Source: Megaustenia siamemsis (Eukaryota > Mollusca > Gastropoda > Stylommatophora > Ariophantidae). Taken from it: DNA of 64,000 bases. The DNA lies in contig JAVIAB010000008.1 in the NCBI GenBank assembly GCA_032433765.1, positions 39,389,679 through 39,453,678 on the forward strand, read 5' to 3'. Position 1 is the first letter of the stretch. Each line of letters begins with the position of its first letter. The notes under the pieces were generated by a model. It saw only the letters and a list, made by a program, of their open reading frames with translations. It was not told where the DNA came from and searched no databases. The translations under genes and the position numbers were made by a program. This document shows positions 54,318 to 64,000 of the stretch, one piece after another.

Positions 54318-54797
54318 TATCGCACAATAAGTCTTATGAGTCACATGACTAATATATTGCTAAGAATAATCATGCAAAACAAAATCAGTCCAAAAGTTAG
54401 TGATGAACAGTGTGGTTTTGTTGTAGGTAAGGTTACGAACAATGTCATATACATCATAAGATTTTTAGTAGAAAGAGCCATAGAGGTGAAAACAGATCTA
54501 TACCTATGTTTCATAGATTATACCAAAGCATTTGACAAAAAGTAAAGCACCAAGAAATAATCACAATTTTAGAATGCATAAACGTAGACAGCAAAGATCT
54601 AAGAATAACAAAGAACATGTACTAGCAACAAACAGCGGCTATAAGAACGGGACACCAATTGGGAATGTTTCAACAAATAAAACGGGGTGTTAGTCAAGGT
54701 TGTGTGCTATCACCAGTTTTGATTAATATTTGTAGTGAAATTATTTTAAGATCCATAAGGGGCATGTCTGGAATAACAACCGGAGGTCATAATATAA

Positions 54798-54800
<3 letters not shown>
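54318..54800 (+). mobile_element. RT fragment of an RTE-like LINE
   Basis: LLRIIMQNKISPKVSDEQCG, FVVGKVTNNVIYIIRFLVER and YLCFIDYTKAFDKK cover RT fingers and the first palm motif (DYTKAFD carries the first catalytic Asp). After breaks, QIKRGVSQGCVLSPVLINI follows. It complements the truncated 3' halves elsewhere, but stops interrupt it at 54545. Confidence 0.85.
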
Positions 54801-54802
<2 letters not shown>

Positions 54803-54832
<30 letters not shown>

Positions 54833-54912
54833 GATCAGGACTCAATCAGAGTAAGGATTCCAGACTCTCACATGAAGTCAACTGTCAGGCTAAGTGTGTT
54901 GATCGCCCCCAC
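54803..54912 (-). mobile_element. 3' tail of the RNase H LINE (GA-run)
   Basis: GACTCAATCAGAGTAAGGAT TCCAGACTCTCACATGAAGT preceded by (CT)n at 54803-54830 is nearly identical to 31284-31345 of the RNase H LINE. No coding part precedes it; instead SINE-like family C sequence follows at 54913. Confidence 0.8.
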
Positions 54913-55170
54913 AGACAGAACATCATAAGTAGAGTTCGCCAGATCCACTCTGATTGAACACCCGTTAAAACGTTGCACTGTGTTCTGCGCCAGTGGCCCA
55001 GTGCATCCGATTTCAGCCAGCATTTTATTCGGGTTTGCTTTCCCTAGCCTTTGATTGTCCCTAATCTTCCTGCAAGGCAGCAGGTTGTCTTTTCTGTAGG
55101 GGGATTCTGCCCTTAGATGGTCGGCCCTCCCAGGTTTACGAGCACCATCTGCCCGAGTCACTAGAGGTGA
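54913..55170 (-). mobile_element. SINE-like family C variant joined to a LINE tail
   Basis: GTTAAAACGTTGCACTGTG, CTGCGCCAGTGGCCCAGTGC, ATCCGATTTCAGCCAGCATT and TTTGCTTTCCCTAGCC parallel the family C core at 57440-57600. The minus strand is open for 97 codons (AEIGCTGPLAQNTVQRFNGC) but this is SINE sequence, not a gene. Confidence 0.65.
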
Positions 55171-55179
55171 CTAACACAT

Positions 55180-55870
55180 ACATGCACACACAAAGATGTG
55201 AGATGTGACTAACACAGACATGCACACACAAAGATGTGAGATGGGACTAACACAGACATGCACACACACAGATATGAGATGTGACTAACACAGACATGCA
55301 CACACAAAGATGTGAGATGTGACTAACACAGACATGCACACAGCGATACGAGGCATGACTAACACTGACACACATCAAGATATATGACACATGACTAAGA
55401 TAAACATGCACATAAAGATATGAGATATAACTGACATAGACATGCACACACAAAGATATGACACATGCCTAACATAGACATGCACACAAAGATAAGAGAT
55501 ATGACTAACATAGATATGCAAACACAAGGATATGAGATGTGACAAACACAGACATGCACACACAAAGATATGAGATATGACTAACATAAACATGCACACA
55601 AAGATATGAGATATCACTAACCCAGACATGCACACACAAAGATATGACATATGACTAACACTGGTACACACTAAGATATGAGATATGACTAAACACAGAC
55701 ACACATAAAGATATGAGACATGATTAACACGGACACACCAAGATATGAGCCATGGCCAGCACACACATGCTAAGATTTGAGCCATGGCTAGGACAGAAAC
55801 ACAACAAGATATGAGCCATGGCTTCACTAAAAAACACCAAGAAATGAACCATGTCTAGCACAGAAACACA
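55180..55870. repeat. ~40-bp minisatellite (CTAACACAGACATGCACACA)
   Basis: About 17 units of AAAGATATGAGATATGACTA ACACAGACATGCACACAC, shortening near 55670-55870. The Cys/Val/Ser frames on the minus strand are by-products. Confidence 0.85.
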
Positions 55871-57130
55871 TTAAAGTGCCCATATGCTTGGGCTTGTTGT
55901 AGTCGGCAGACTCTTCTGAACGTGGGAATCACAGGTTTCGTTAAACTGTTGTCCGGAGATTTGAGAGTGCAGTCTGACCCATAGAACGTTCTCTTGCATG
56001 TACAGATTCCCGATTGACTGTTCACATGTGTCGTTGAAACAGTTGTCCGGACATTTGAGAGTACATATGATGTCACAGCCATCAGAACACATCTGTTCGC
56101 ACTGTAGCATAAAATTACCATCGGGATAAGTGTCATTACGGGTATAGCCAAGATGTTTACATTGTAGGCATTTTCCGGATTTTTCCTCAAATAAAGGACA
56201 GACACTGAGACAAGACCCGGAACAGTCGTGTCCATAGATCCCATGTGAACAGTTGCCGTGACAAGTACCGACGATGACATTGCAGCCTTTACTACACCCA
56301 CTACACATTGTACAAAACGACCAAGAATGCTCGTCCAGACAATATGTGTCTGTAAATGTTTGCACCTCACATACCGTCAGTGCACTATCGGCCTGCGAAA
56401 TGGTTGGTGAGAACTCAATCTTAAGGTGTGCCGTTGGTGTTTGTGTTTTAACTACAACAGTGTTCACAGATAAATTAGGGTATGATATATCATTATACTG
56501 GAACTCCGACACTGTCAGAGAAAGCCTTTAGAGTGGCATTCTTTACCCGAATCATAGTGCTAGCTCGATGATAGATTCGAATGATGTGAGTCTTCTGGGG
56601 CGTTGCAAAGTTCAGATACCAATAAACAGGATTGGTTCCACTTCTCCATTGTGTGTGTGTGTGCAGTCATTGTCATAGAGATTGGTCTTTGTTTTACTAT
56701 TAACTGCGGCCTCTGGTCCACATCCATCTCCTGTATAACAAGCATCAAATGTGTCGGTCTGGTTTGTGATCTGTTTGAGAGCCACATTCCGACCCCCGCC
56801 AATGTAGATGGAGCAGATATTTGCAACTATCGCCCTTTCAATCCGTAACTTGTTGATCAGACCAGCCCCAGAGCAGAAGACATCAATCTCGTGCGGACTA
56901 ACTACAAACCTTGATACATTGTTACATGAGGCAGAACCATTCAGTTTTACCGTGAAACTGTCCGGATATGTTGAGTCATTCACATAAATCCTAAACCAGG
57001 AGCACGGCAAAGATTGATTGAGAGTTTCCTCAACTGATGTAGAATCTGTGTCCGGATTACATGAGGTGTCGTTGTTATCAAACAGGAAAGTAGGTTCAGA
57101 TTTTGGGGCATATGTGTAAATAAAATCCAA
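55860..57130 (-). pseudogene. EGF-rich receptor-like gene fragment with frameshifts
   Basis: From 57130 leftwards: an extracellular N-terminal part with WFRIYVNDSTYPDSFTVKLN, VSPHEIDVFCSGAGLINKLR and NVALKQITNQTDTFDACYTG, like the lectin/F5-8C-type domains before EGF repeats in mollusc MEGF/scavenger-receptor-like proteins. After a shift at about 56615 it reads TPQKTHIIRIYHRAST, after another near 56520 SEFQYNDISYPNLSVNTVV, then EGF-like Cys-rich modules CSKGCNVIVGTCHGNCSHGI and CDIICTLKCPDNCFNDTC, and after a third near 56000 GICTCKRTFYGSDCTL. At least three frame breaks in 1.27 kb without intron signals point to a decayed, possibly processed copy. No signal peptide or membrane segment is present. 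Confidence 0.75.
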
Positions 57131-57144
57131 GTACTGACACTGGG

Positions 57145-58159
57145 GTCAGTCCCATGACGTCATCCCATATAAATAATCTAAAGTATGCTGACGATACAGT
57201 CTTAATCGGCAATAGTGAAAATGAGTTACAATAAATGTTAGATATTATAGTGAAAAAAAGCAAAAATAAAGGACTCAGCCTGATTAGCAAAAAGACAGAG
57301 GTAATGGTAAAAACAAAGAAAAGACATCACCTCAGTGCAAAATAAAGACAAGTTTAACAATATTAAAACAGGTAAATGATGATGATGATGCGGTCGCCCG
57401 ATGATTTGAGGTATTCTAGCGGATACGAACCGTAGACTTCCTCCTCGTCATCCGCCCTTAAAAGGACGTTAAGTGGACGTAGTTACGCTGTGTTGAAGTT
57501 TGCAGTGTAACACTGTGATATCTGCGCCTTTCGGCCCACCACATCCGACTTCAGCCGACATTTTTGAGTACCGGGTTTGTCTTCCCTCTTCGATCCCTGC
57601 TCGCTTGGCCAGACTAGACAGGTTAGTCTGTTTCTGGAGGCACCGCGGAGAGGTGTAGCAGGGTCTGGATGGTTCTGGTTCACCGATCCTGGCGCAAGCC
57701 ATCAGTTATGAATCACTGACGACTTCCAGCTCTGGTGCTGGGTGGGACGCGCCTTCGCCTCCAAACAGGTAAATGAATTTAAATATTTGGGAACTTTGTT
57801 AACCTCAGACGGAAGATATACAACACAGGTGAGATGCAGAATGGCTCAGGCAAATGCAGCTTATTAAAAAATGAGGAAGATGCTATGCAATCCATTTTTG
57901 ACAATAGAAACAAGAAAAAGAGTTCTTAAATATTATGTAGAGCCATTCTTAACATAAAGATGTGAATCATGGACAATAGGACAACAGATAAGAAAATCAC
58001 TGGGGTCTGTAGAAATGTGGTTTTACAGAAGAATGTTTAGAATACCATGGTCAGCTAAGAAGAGTAATGAAGAGGTTCTGAAAGAGGCCAAAGAAAAAAC
58101 AGAGCTAATTTCCAATATTAGGAAGAAACAATCACCATGCAATGTGAAGGGAACAGCTG

Positions 58160-58190
<31 letters not shown>

Positions 58191-58375
58191 CAACTGAGAA
58201 AATTGAGGGACGAAGGGATAGAGGGAAGCAAAGAGAAAAGATACCAAACAGCTTAATAAGAGAATGGCTTGGCAGAAGGTCAACAACATACATTTTAAAT
58301 GACTGTCAATATCGAAAGTCGTGGAGAGACATGATCACCTACGCCAGCAGGCCCGGTACTTGATGATGATAAGTT
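57145..58375 (+). mobile_element. RTE-like LINE, 3' half, with a nested SINE
   Basis: HINNLKYADDTVLIGNSENE (RT palm, YADD) at 57170, GLSLISKKTEVMVKTKKRHH, then after the SINE EFKYLGTLLTSDGRYTTQVR, WFYRRMFRIPWSAKKSNEEV and a tail to TYASRPGT with (GAT)n. A short (TA)n at 58158-58185 interrupts it. It abuts the EGF-like pseudogene at 57130. Confidence 0.85.
57380..57762 (-). mobile_element. SINE-like family C, reference copy with TSD
   Basis: A 383-bp insert with perfect 14-bp TSDs AAACAGGTAAATGA (57366-57379, 57763-57776) inside an RTE element. On the minus strand it starts GGAGGCGAAGGCGCGTCCCA and ends in a (CAT)n run. Internal blocks include AGGATCGGTGAACCAGAACC, AGTCTGGCCAAGCGAGCAGG and AACGTCCTTTTAAGGGCGGA. 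I see no convincing RT code, so it is non-autonomous. Confidence 0.9.
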
Positions 58376-58389
58376 AGTTTATCTATGGA

Positions 58390-58800
58390 CAGATCATTCC
58401 CATTTTTACATCGAAAATTGCATAAGTCCTAGGTTACCCTCTTCAGTACATTCCTCAAAGTGTAACGATATACAATCATATGTCTTTGTTGATTTAACAG
58501 TGTTCTTTATTTCTCTGCTCATGTCTGGCATCACCGATTGTGAGATGATACTTTTGAATCTGATCAAAGTTGTATATTCACGTCCATCGTCTGAATATCT
58601 TACTCGTTCTGCCTTCTTGAACACACTGAGAAGCTCCGCCCGGTCTATTGCTCCTTCATTCTCCACAACAGCTAACACAAGGAGGCTGTTTGCCGGCTCA
58701 TTCCCTCTTACACACGAATGTTCTGGCACAAACATTAAACAGGCGTGACTCAGCCCTGACCTCCAGAGACCCCAGGAACTATTTTCGATCATAATCCATC
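58390..58800 (-). pseudogene. decayed RNase H domain fragment
   Basis: The minus strand reads LWRSGLSHACLMFVPEHSCV RGNEPANSLL, a degraded form of the W-x-P-x-H-x-x-x-x-GN-E-x-AD motif (PGHS to PEHS, ADxL to ANSL), then VVENEGAIDRAELLSVFKKA. This resembles RNase H domains widespread in mollusc retroelement-derived ORFs. The key Asp of AD is Asn, so it is inactive. Confidence 0.6.
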
Positions 58801-59814
58801 TCGGGCTCCCTGTGCATACTCACTGAACCGATAACATTCGGATTTGCGTGGGTTATAGGAAGTCTGTGCACCTGGCCTACTGTCCTGTCTTTGGAAAATC
58901 AGGTGGTGTTAAAGCGACCTTCCCCTGTCGTGCAGTTGATATGCGTTTTACGTCACGACAATGAGAGGTGTTTAACAACCGTCGTTGGATGTATTCGGCG
59001 CCTTTAAAAGTCAGCTCCTTAAGCTGGAATTGTGTGCCTAGCCAACCGCAGGTTTCATTTTAAGTATCCTTGAGTCGACGCTAAGAAATGACAAACGTTA
59101 TTTGGAGTGATTCAAGCGTTTTGTGTACTTCCACTGTTGTGTGTTCTACGTCAAATTGATCAACCAAAGTATATCCAGAACCGTGTCGCTCGAAACGAAA
59201 GGCGGGATTATAAAGATTTCGATCGTAAATGTGTAGCCCTCGAGCAGCTTCCCGGATCTTCACATTGGTCAAGTGGGATGTTACCTAAAATCATATCTAC
59301 GATGAGAACGGAAATAGACTTGTGAACCAGTTTATCTTTTCACACTGCGGGATTTGATGAGGCGTTGTGATGCCAACGTTTACGGACCGTTGTTCGATGT
59401 GCAATGAGGATAATACGACGACTAACTAGCTAAGTGTGTGAAATAGCGTCTCAAGCCAAGCTATTGTCTTAGTACACGAGCAGCACTTAAACACTACCTT
59501 TAGCAGGTAAACGGCCGCAGAGATCGGTTTGAAGGAATGGTTTCACATTGAGTCATGAGGAAATCAAAAGTTGTCCTATAGAACGCGTCCTCCAGATCGA
59601 TAGCAGCAGATCATGCTTCGATTATTAAGTGAAAACCTTCATATACATAATGGGGGTGGGGGGAGAGAAGAACAGCAACATTGGCCTACGTCTCTCTGTT
59701 AGACTTTTTCGTTCATGGGTAGACGGAAAGGAATGTGTCTGTTCATACTTGCATGCTGTTTTCCTGACAATACATTTCTCCACCAGCTTGCCTATTAAAT
59801 TATAATGGTGATTA
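58801..59814. other. no assignable gene
   Basis: Mostly unique sequence. At 59081-59290 a minus-strand frame (REAARGLHIYDRNLYNPAFR, SGYTLVDQFDVEHTTVEVHK) follows TGATTTTAG, a possible splice acceptor. It looks protein-like but has no visible donor and no family I recognise. Confidence 0.35.
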
Positions 59815-61119
59815 TCAGGAAGTCGTGAAATTTCGTGCAATCCCTGCCCAGCTCTGGCAAATCAAATAGCTATGTAGCCACTCTTCATTTATTGTAGAAC
59901 TCTCAATGCCTTTGTTGCAGATGTTTACTTGTTCCAACACTTCATTTATTGTAGAACGCTCAATGGTTTTGTTGTAGATGTTTACTTGTTCCAACCCTTC
60001 ATTTATTGTAGAACTCTCAATGCCTTTGCTGTAGATGTTTACTTGTTCCAACCATTCATTTATTGTAGAACTCTCAATGCCTTTGCTGTAGATGTTTACT
60101 TGTTCCAACCCTTCATTTATTGTAGAACTCTCAATGCCTTTGCTGTAGATGTTTACTTGTTCCAACCATTCATTTATTGTAGAACTCTCAATGCCTTTGC
60201 TGTAGATGTTTACTTGTTCCAACCCTTCATTTATTGTAGAACTCTCAATGGTTTTGTTGTAGATGTTTACCTGTTCCAACCGTTCATTTATTGTAGAACT
60301 CTCAATGCCTTTGCTGTAGATGTTTACTTGTTCCAACCCTTCATTTATTGTAGAACTCTCAATGCCTTTGCTGTAGATGTTTACTTGTTCCAACCATTCA
60401 TTTATTGTAGAACTCTCAATGCCTTTGCTGTAGATGTTTACTTGTTCCAACCCTTCATTTATTGTAGAACTCTCAATGGTTTTGTTGTAGATGTTTACCT
60501 GTTCCAACCCTTCATTTATTGTAGAACTCTCAATGGTTTTGTTGTAGATGTTTACCTGTTCCAACCGTTCATTTATTGTAGAACTCTCAATGCCTTTTCT
60601 GTAGATTTTTACCTGTTCCAACCGTTCATTTATTGTAGAACTCTCAATGCCTTTTCTGTAGATGTTTACCTGTTCCACCAACTCTTCATTTATTGTAGAA
60701 CTCTCAATGCCTTTTCTGTAGATGTTTACCTGTTCCAACCGTTCATTTATTGTAGAACTCTCAATGCCTTTTCTGTAGATGTTTACCTGTTCCACCAACT
60801 CTTCATTTATTGTAGAACTCTCAATGCCTTTTCTGTAGATGTTTACCTGTTCCAACCGTTCATTTATTGTAGAACTCTCAATGCCTTTTCTGTAGATGTT
60901 TACCTGTCCCACCAACTCTTCATTTATTGTAGAACCCTCAATGCCTTTTCTGTAGATTTTTACCTGTTCCAACCGTTCATTTATTGTAGAACTCTCAATG
61001 CCTTTTCTGTAGATGTTTACCAGTTCCTCCAACTCTTCATCAGATAGTTGACGAACACCCTCGTGTTGAATCCGACCTGTACTGTATCTACCACACTGTT
61101 TTTCTTCTATCGCCGTCAT
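59815..61119 (-). CDS. 434-residue protein of 19-20 residue repeats
   Basis: An uninterrupted frame from ATG 61119 to a stop at 59815. The N-terminal 45 residues (MTAIEEKQCGRYSTGRIQHE, VRQLSDEELEELVNIYRKG) lead into about 20 repeats of EQVNIYxKGIESSTINExL. Repeats come in 57-bp (19 residues) and 60-bp (20 residues, EELVEQV) forms, so length variants keep the frame. The C-terminus EEWLHSYLICQSWAGIARNF is non-repetitive. Repeats are amphipathic and acidic-polar, possibly helical; no signal peptide or membrane segment. I do not recognise the family. The plus strand is also open across the repeats, and a non-coding minisatellite remains possible. No upstream exon or promoter was identified. Confidence 0.5.
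   Translation of the reverse strand: MTAIEEKQCGRYSTGRIQHEGVRQLSDEELEELVNIYRKGIESSTINERLEQVKIYRKGIEGSTINEELVGQVNIYRKGIESSTINERLEQVNIYRKGIESSTINEELVEQVNIYRKGIESSTINERLEQVNIYRKGIESSTINEELVEQVNIYRKGIESSTINERLEQVKIYRKGIESSTINERLEQVNIYNKTIESSTINEGLEQVNIYNKTIESSTINEGLEQVNIYSKGIESSTINEWLEQVNIYSKGIESSTINEGLEQVNIYSKGIESSTINERLEQVNIYNKTIESSTINEGLEQVNIYSKGIESSTINEWLEQVNIYSKGIESSTINEGLEQVNIYSKGIESSTINEWLEQVNIYSKGIESSTINEGLEQVNIYNKTIERSTINEVLEQVNICNKGIESSTINEEWLHSYLICQSWAGIARNFTTS
59880..61060. repeat. 57/60-bp tandem repeat
   Basis: DNA view of the repeat ORF: units TTCATTTATTGTAGAACTCT CAATGCCTTT...; three subtypes (GCTGTAGATG, GTTTTGTTGTAG, TTCTGTAGATG) are grouped along the array, with alternation of the 57- and 60-bp forms towards 61000. 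Confidence 0.95.
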
Positions 61120-61195
61120 GCAGCCTTGATCTCACCCTTTCTCCCATAATCCTCTTTCCCTATTCTCCGGGTCCTACACAATTCGTAGATCTTCT

Positions 61196-61630
61196 CATGG
61201 CGATGCTGCTCCATTCTTATTTATTTCTCGATGCTGCTTCCATTCTTATTTATTTCTCGATGCTGTTCCATTCTTATTTATTTCTCGATGCTGCTCCATT
61301 CTTATTTATTTCTCGATGCTGCTCCATTCTTATTTATTTCTTGATGCTGCTCCATTCTTATTTATTTCTCGTTGCTGCTTCCATTCTTATTTATTTCTCG
61401 ATGCTGCTTCCATTCTTTTTTATTTCTCGATGCTGCTTCCATTCTTATTTATTTCTCGATGCTGCTTCCATTCTTATTTATTTCTCGATGCTGCTTCCAT
61501 TCTTATTTATTTCTCGATGCTGCTTCCATTCTTATTTATTTCTCGATGCTGCTCCATTCTTATTTATTTCTCGTTGCTGCTTCCATTCTTATTTATTTCT
61601 CGATGCTGCTTCCATTCTTATTTATTTCTG
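61196..61630. repeat. 28/29-bp minisatellite (TCTCGATGCTGCTTCCATTC)
   Basis: About 15 units of TCTCGATGCTGCTTCCATTC TTATTTATT; a 28-bp form lacks one T. Hydrophobic frames over it (LFISRCC) are by-products. Confidence 0.95.
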
Positions 61631-62619
61631 ATTATCAGCTGTGGCTACTGGGCGAGCAACGTCACACCCTTATCTTTATCCATCTACTGCTAGACGAGAT
61701 CTAAACTCCAGAATTCCGGCCTATATTTACTCTTTACTACACTATTTATATTACTGCCAGAACCGTTTCACTGATTTGTTATCCTCCCTGAGATGTTCTT
61801 TTTTCCTTTCTTTACTAATATTTTGAAACAAGAATCTTCCACATCTACTTATGACTCGTGCTGTAGTCAGGCTGTGTGAATCTGCTCCCTTTGCCATCTT
61901 CCAAATGTTCACTGCCAACCCGTAGCTATCTACATATTTAAAAAAAAGGCCTACTGGCTGACAGAAAATTCCCGGAAAACTGCAACTAGCGTGCCGTTTT
62001 TAGCTTTGTGAGCAGGGGCGATTGTGGGTAGAGTGACTTCAGCCGTCTATATATCCTATAACTGTTAACGTCACACTAGTTGGAGGGTTTTCCGCTTTTA
62101 TTTTCTGCCCGCGGGCCTTTGGAAACCTATAGATGGATATGGCTTATCTCATCCAGGACATCTCAGCCTCATCGTCCCATCAGGGAGGCTGCTTTCAATT
62201 TTACCTTACACGTTGTCATGTCTGTACGTATCTCGTCTTATCTCACTCGCAGTGTCAAGTTCTGCGACGACCTACTTGAAATATCGCATTCTATGGCTTG
62301 AGTTTTTTGGATTTTCTTTTAGTTGACCAGTTGACTGCAGTCAATTACCACTACCATGGTGCCCTTGAACACTCAGACTGCAGGCTGAGGGGAGAGTTAT
62401 AAGTGCCAGACCAAAATCGTTGTCATTGTCCCTTCTTTTGCTTGCCTGCCTGAAGAGACAGCGAGTATTGATGTAAATATATGTGTTCTCGAGCGTATAT
62501 TCGGGCTCCAAGCCTTGCTTCTTGAAATAAACGTCCCCCCCCCCCATGATTTGTCTTTAGCGTTAACTTCAGCACAGAAAATGACATTTCTCTCAAGACT
62601 GGTAAATTCGCAAAGGAAG
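61631..62619. other. no gene seen
   Basis: Unique sequence; a C-run at about 62537-62545 and short unsupported frames only. Confidence 0.45.
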
Positions 62620-62837
62620 TGCCAGTCACGTTCGATCCTCTTCGACGGCGTCCGGGTTCACTCAGCCTTAAATAGGTACCGGATTTTTTTTGCTTGGAAA
62701 GTAAAGCGGCGCGGGCGTAATACCGACCACATTACCCCCAAAAATCATGTTCCGAAGGTTTATAAAACTTATAGTCACTAACACCATATTTCTTATACGC
62801 AACATGGTGTCACGGTGCAATTTACTACTTTACTTAC
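62620..62837 (+). mobile_element. SINE family A, 5'-truncated
   Basis: GTTCGATCCTCTTCGACGGC, GGGTTCACTCAGCCTTAAAT, GTAAAGCGGCGCGGGCGTAA and ACTAACACCATATTTC, with an altered tail TTTACTACTTTACTTA that runs into the candidate exon. Confidence 0.85.
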
Positions 62838-63009
62838 TGCCATTTCTGAGAGTAAAATTTTCCATTGCAGGCATGTATATTCAAATTAGTATTCGGGTCA
62901 GTCTTGATGTCCTGAAATTGCATTACGCCACCTTTCAACCGAGACCCATCCACCTCTGAAGCTACAATGCGTCCAGTACACGAGTTTTGCCTGCCCCATA
63001 CGTCGCCTC
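62838..63009 (-). CDS. candidate 172-bp internal coding exon
   Basis: On the minus strand TTATTACAG (acceptor) precedes 63009 and CA|GTAAGTAAAG (donor) follows 62838. One frame is open across the exon: GDVWGRQNSCTGRIVASEVD, GSRLKGGVMQFQDIKTDPNT, NLNIHACNGKFYSQKW. It has a balanced, protein-like composition with two Cys, perhaps extracellular. I do not recognise the domain. The donor lies at the border with the antisense SINE tail. No neighbouring exon was found within the window. Confidence 0.4.
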
Positions 63010-63272
63010 CTGTAATAACATTTGAAATCGGCTATATGTGACAAACATAACTTAAATGTGTTTCTTGAAAGGCTACACTGTTTGCCCGGGGCACCAGACC
63101 TCGAGAATCGACTCCCGCTGGCTGGTGCTCGCACAGTTACAGTACACATAAGAATGTTTTTGAAGCCCACAAGGACATTACTTGAGATGTGTGCGCTGAC
63201 CCATGGCATACCTTTCTTTCGTCTTATGATGCCGCCTCCGAGCAGACTTCCAACAATTTGGTCTCTTGATCA

Positions 63273-63940
63273 CAAAATACTCACTGATGAGCCATTTGTA
63301 GAATAAAATACTCACAGATGAGCCATTTGTAGAATAAAATACTCACTGATGAGCCATTTGTAGAATAAAATACTCACTGATGAGCCATTTGTAGAATAAA
63401 ATACTCACTGTAGAGCCATTTGTAGAATAAAATACTCACTGAGGAGCCATTTGTAGAATAAAATACTCACTGATGAGCCATTTGTAGAATAAAATACTCA
63501 CTAAGGAGCCATTTATAGAATAATATACTCACTGAGGAGCCATTTGTAGAATAAAATACTCACTGTAGAGCCATTTGTAGAATAAAATACTCACTGATGA
63601 GCCATTTGTAGAATAAAATACTCACTGAGGAGCCATTTGTAGAATAAAATACTCACTGATGAGCCATTTGTAGAATAAAATACTCACTGATGAGCCATTT
63701 TTAGAATAAAATACTCACTGAGGAGCCATTTGTAGAATAAAATACTCACTGATGAGCCATTTGTAGAATAAAATACTCACTAAGGAGCCATTTATAGAAT
63801 AATATACTCACTGAGGAGCCATTTGTAGAATAAAATACTCACTTATGAGCCATTTATAGAAAAAAAAATACTCACTGAGGAGCCATTTGTAGAAAAAATT
63901 ACTCATTGATGAGCCATTTGGAGAAAATAATACTCACCGT
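63273..63940. repeat. 31-bp minisatellite (GAGCCATTTGTAGAATAAAA)
   Basis: About 21 units of GATGAGCCATTTGTAGAATA AAATACTCACT, with GAGGAGCC, TAAGGAGCC and TGTAGAGCC variants and a two-unit higher-order pattern that recurs (63480-63540 and 63780-63830). Confidence 0.95.
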
Positions 63941-64000
63941 CATAACACGCTAATGAAAATATTGATGTTGTTTTCAGCTCAGATCATACAAAAACACCAC

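Noticed and set aside
54868..55161. 97-codon minus-strand frame as a gene
   Set aside because: It runs through a SINE C-like body into a LINE tail, and its conserved blocks are those of the repeat.
59929..61047. 372-codon plus-strand frame over the 57-bp repeats
   Set aside because: Hydrophobic Phe/Tyr/Leu repeats without a non-repetitive start or end. The minus frame has a proper ATG and unique ends and is the better candidate.
63273..63940. CRISPR-like regular array
   Set aside because: Units are directly tandem without variable spacers, in clearly eukaryotic DNA. The same applies to the 28-, 33- and 43-bp arrays.

Overview
This is repeat-rich animal nuclear DNA. It is AT-rich and has splice signals, many minisatellites, tRNA-derived SINEs and decayed RTE-like non-LTR retrotransposons. 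The mix of RTE and RNase H LINE fragments, a broken EGF-type receptor gene and a long-spacer DDE transposase suggests a lophotrochozoan, most likely a gastropod mollusc. That assignment is inference. There are no bacterial-style operons.

Layout. 1-20.7 kb holds minisatellites (28, 53, 33, 43 and 30 bp units) carrying and flanked by truncated RTE elements and SINEs, several with clear target-site duplications (TSDs). 21.08-27.06 kb is the main host gene: a roughly 6 kb minus-strand coding exon for a large, disordered, Ser-rich protein that I do not recognise. It has one reading-frame break and ends at a good splice donor. 28.3-41 kb holds more RTE remnants (the fullest at 33.7-36.3 kb, with endonuclease and RT parts), an RNase H LINE inserted with a 15-bp TSD, a MITE with ~60-bp inverted ends carrying a mariner-type HTH fragment, an ACCA tetranucleotide array and SINEs of several families.

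41.326-51.370 kb is the most striking object: a 10.0-kb palindromic, foldback-like element that splits a SINE, with an imperfect 6-bp duplication at its borders. Its left arm carries a frameshifted DDE transposase with a D-D spacing to the last E of about 83 residues, and a two-finger C2H2 gene. The right arm is a mirrored copy that has lost the transposase and has a decayed zinc-finger copy. Both arms contain a mirrored ~32-bp tandem repeat, mirrored CCAAT-box clusters and mirrored unique sequence. Between the arms lies a ~142-bp MITE with the same termini as the big element, itself hit by a SINE.

51.4-58.8 kb holds RTE, RNase H and SINE debris and a frameshifted EGF-rich receptor-like pseudogene. 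59.8-61.1 kb is an uninterrupted 434-codon minus-strand ORF made of about twenty 19-20 residue repeats. The window ends with a SINE, a candidate 172-bp coding exon next to it, and a 31-bp minisatellite.

Most sequence here belongs to selfish elements and their nested insertions give a relative chronology. Only the 21-27 kb exon, the zinc-finger ORF in the big element, the 59.8-61.1 kb ORF and the 62.8-63.0 kb exon candidate look possibly protein-coding. Family names are from memory of the families; no search was run.
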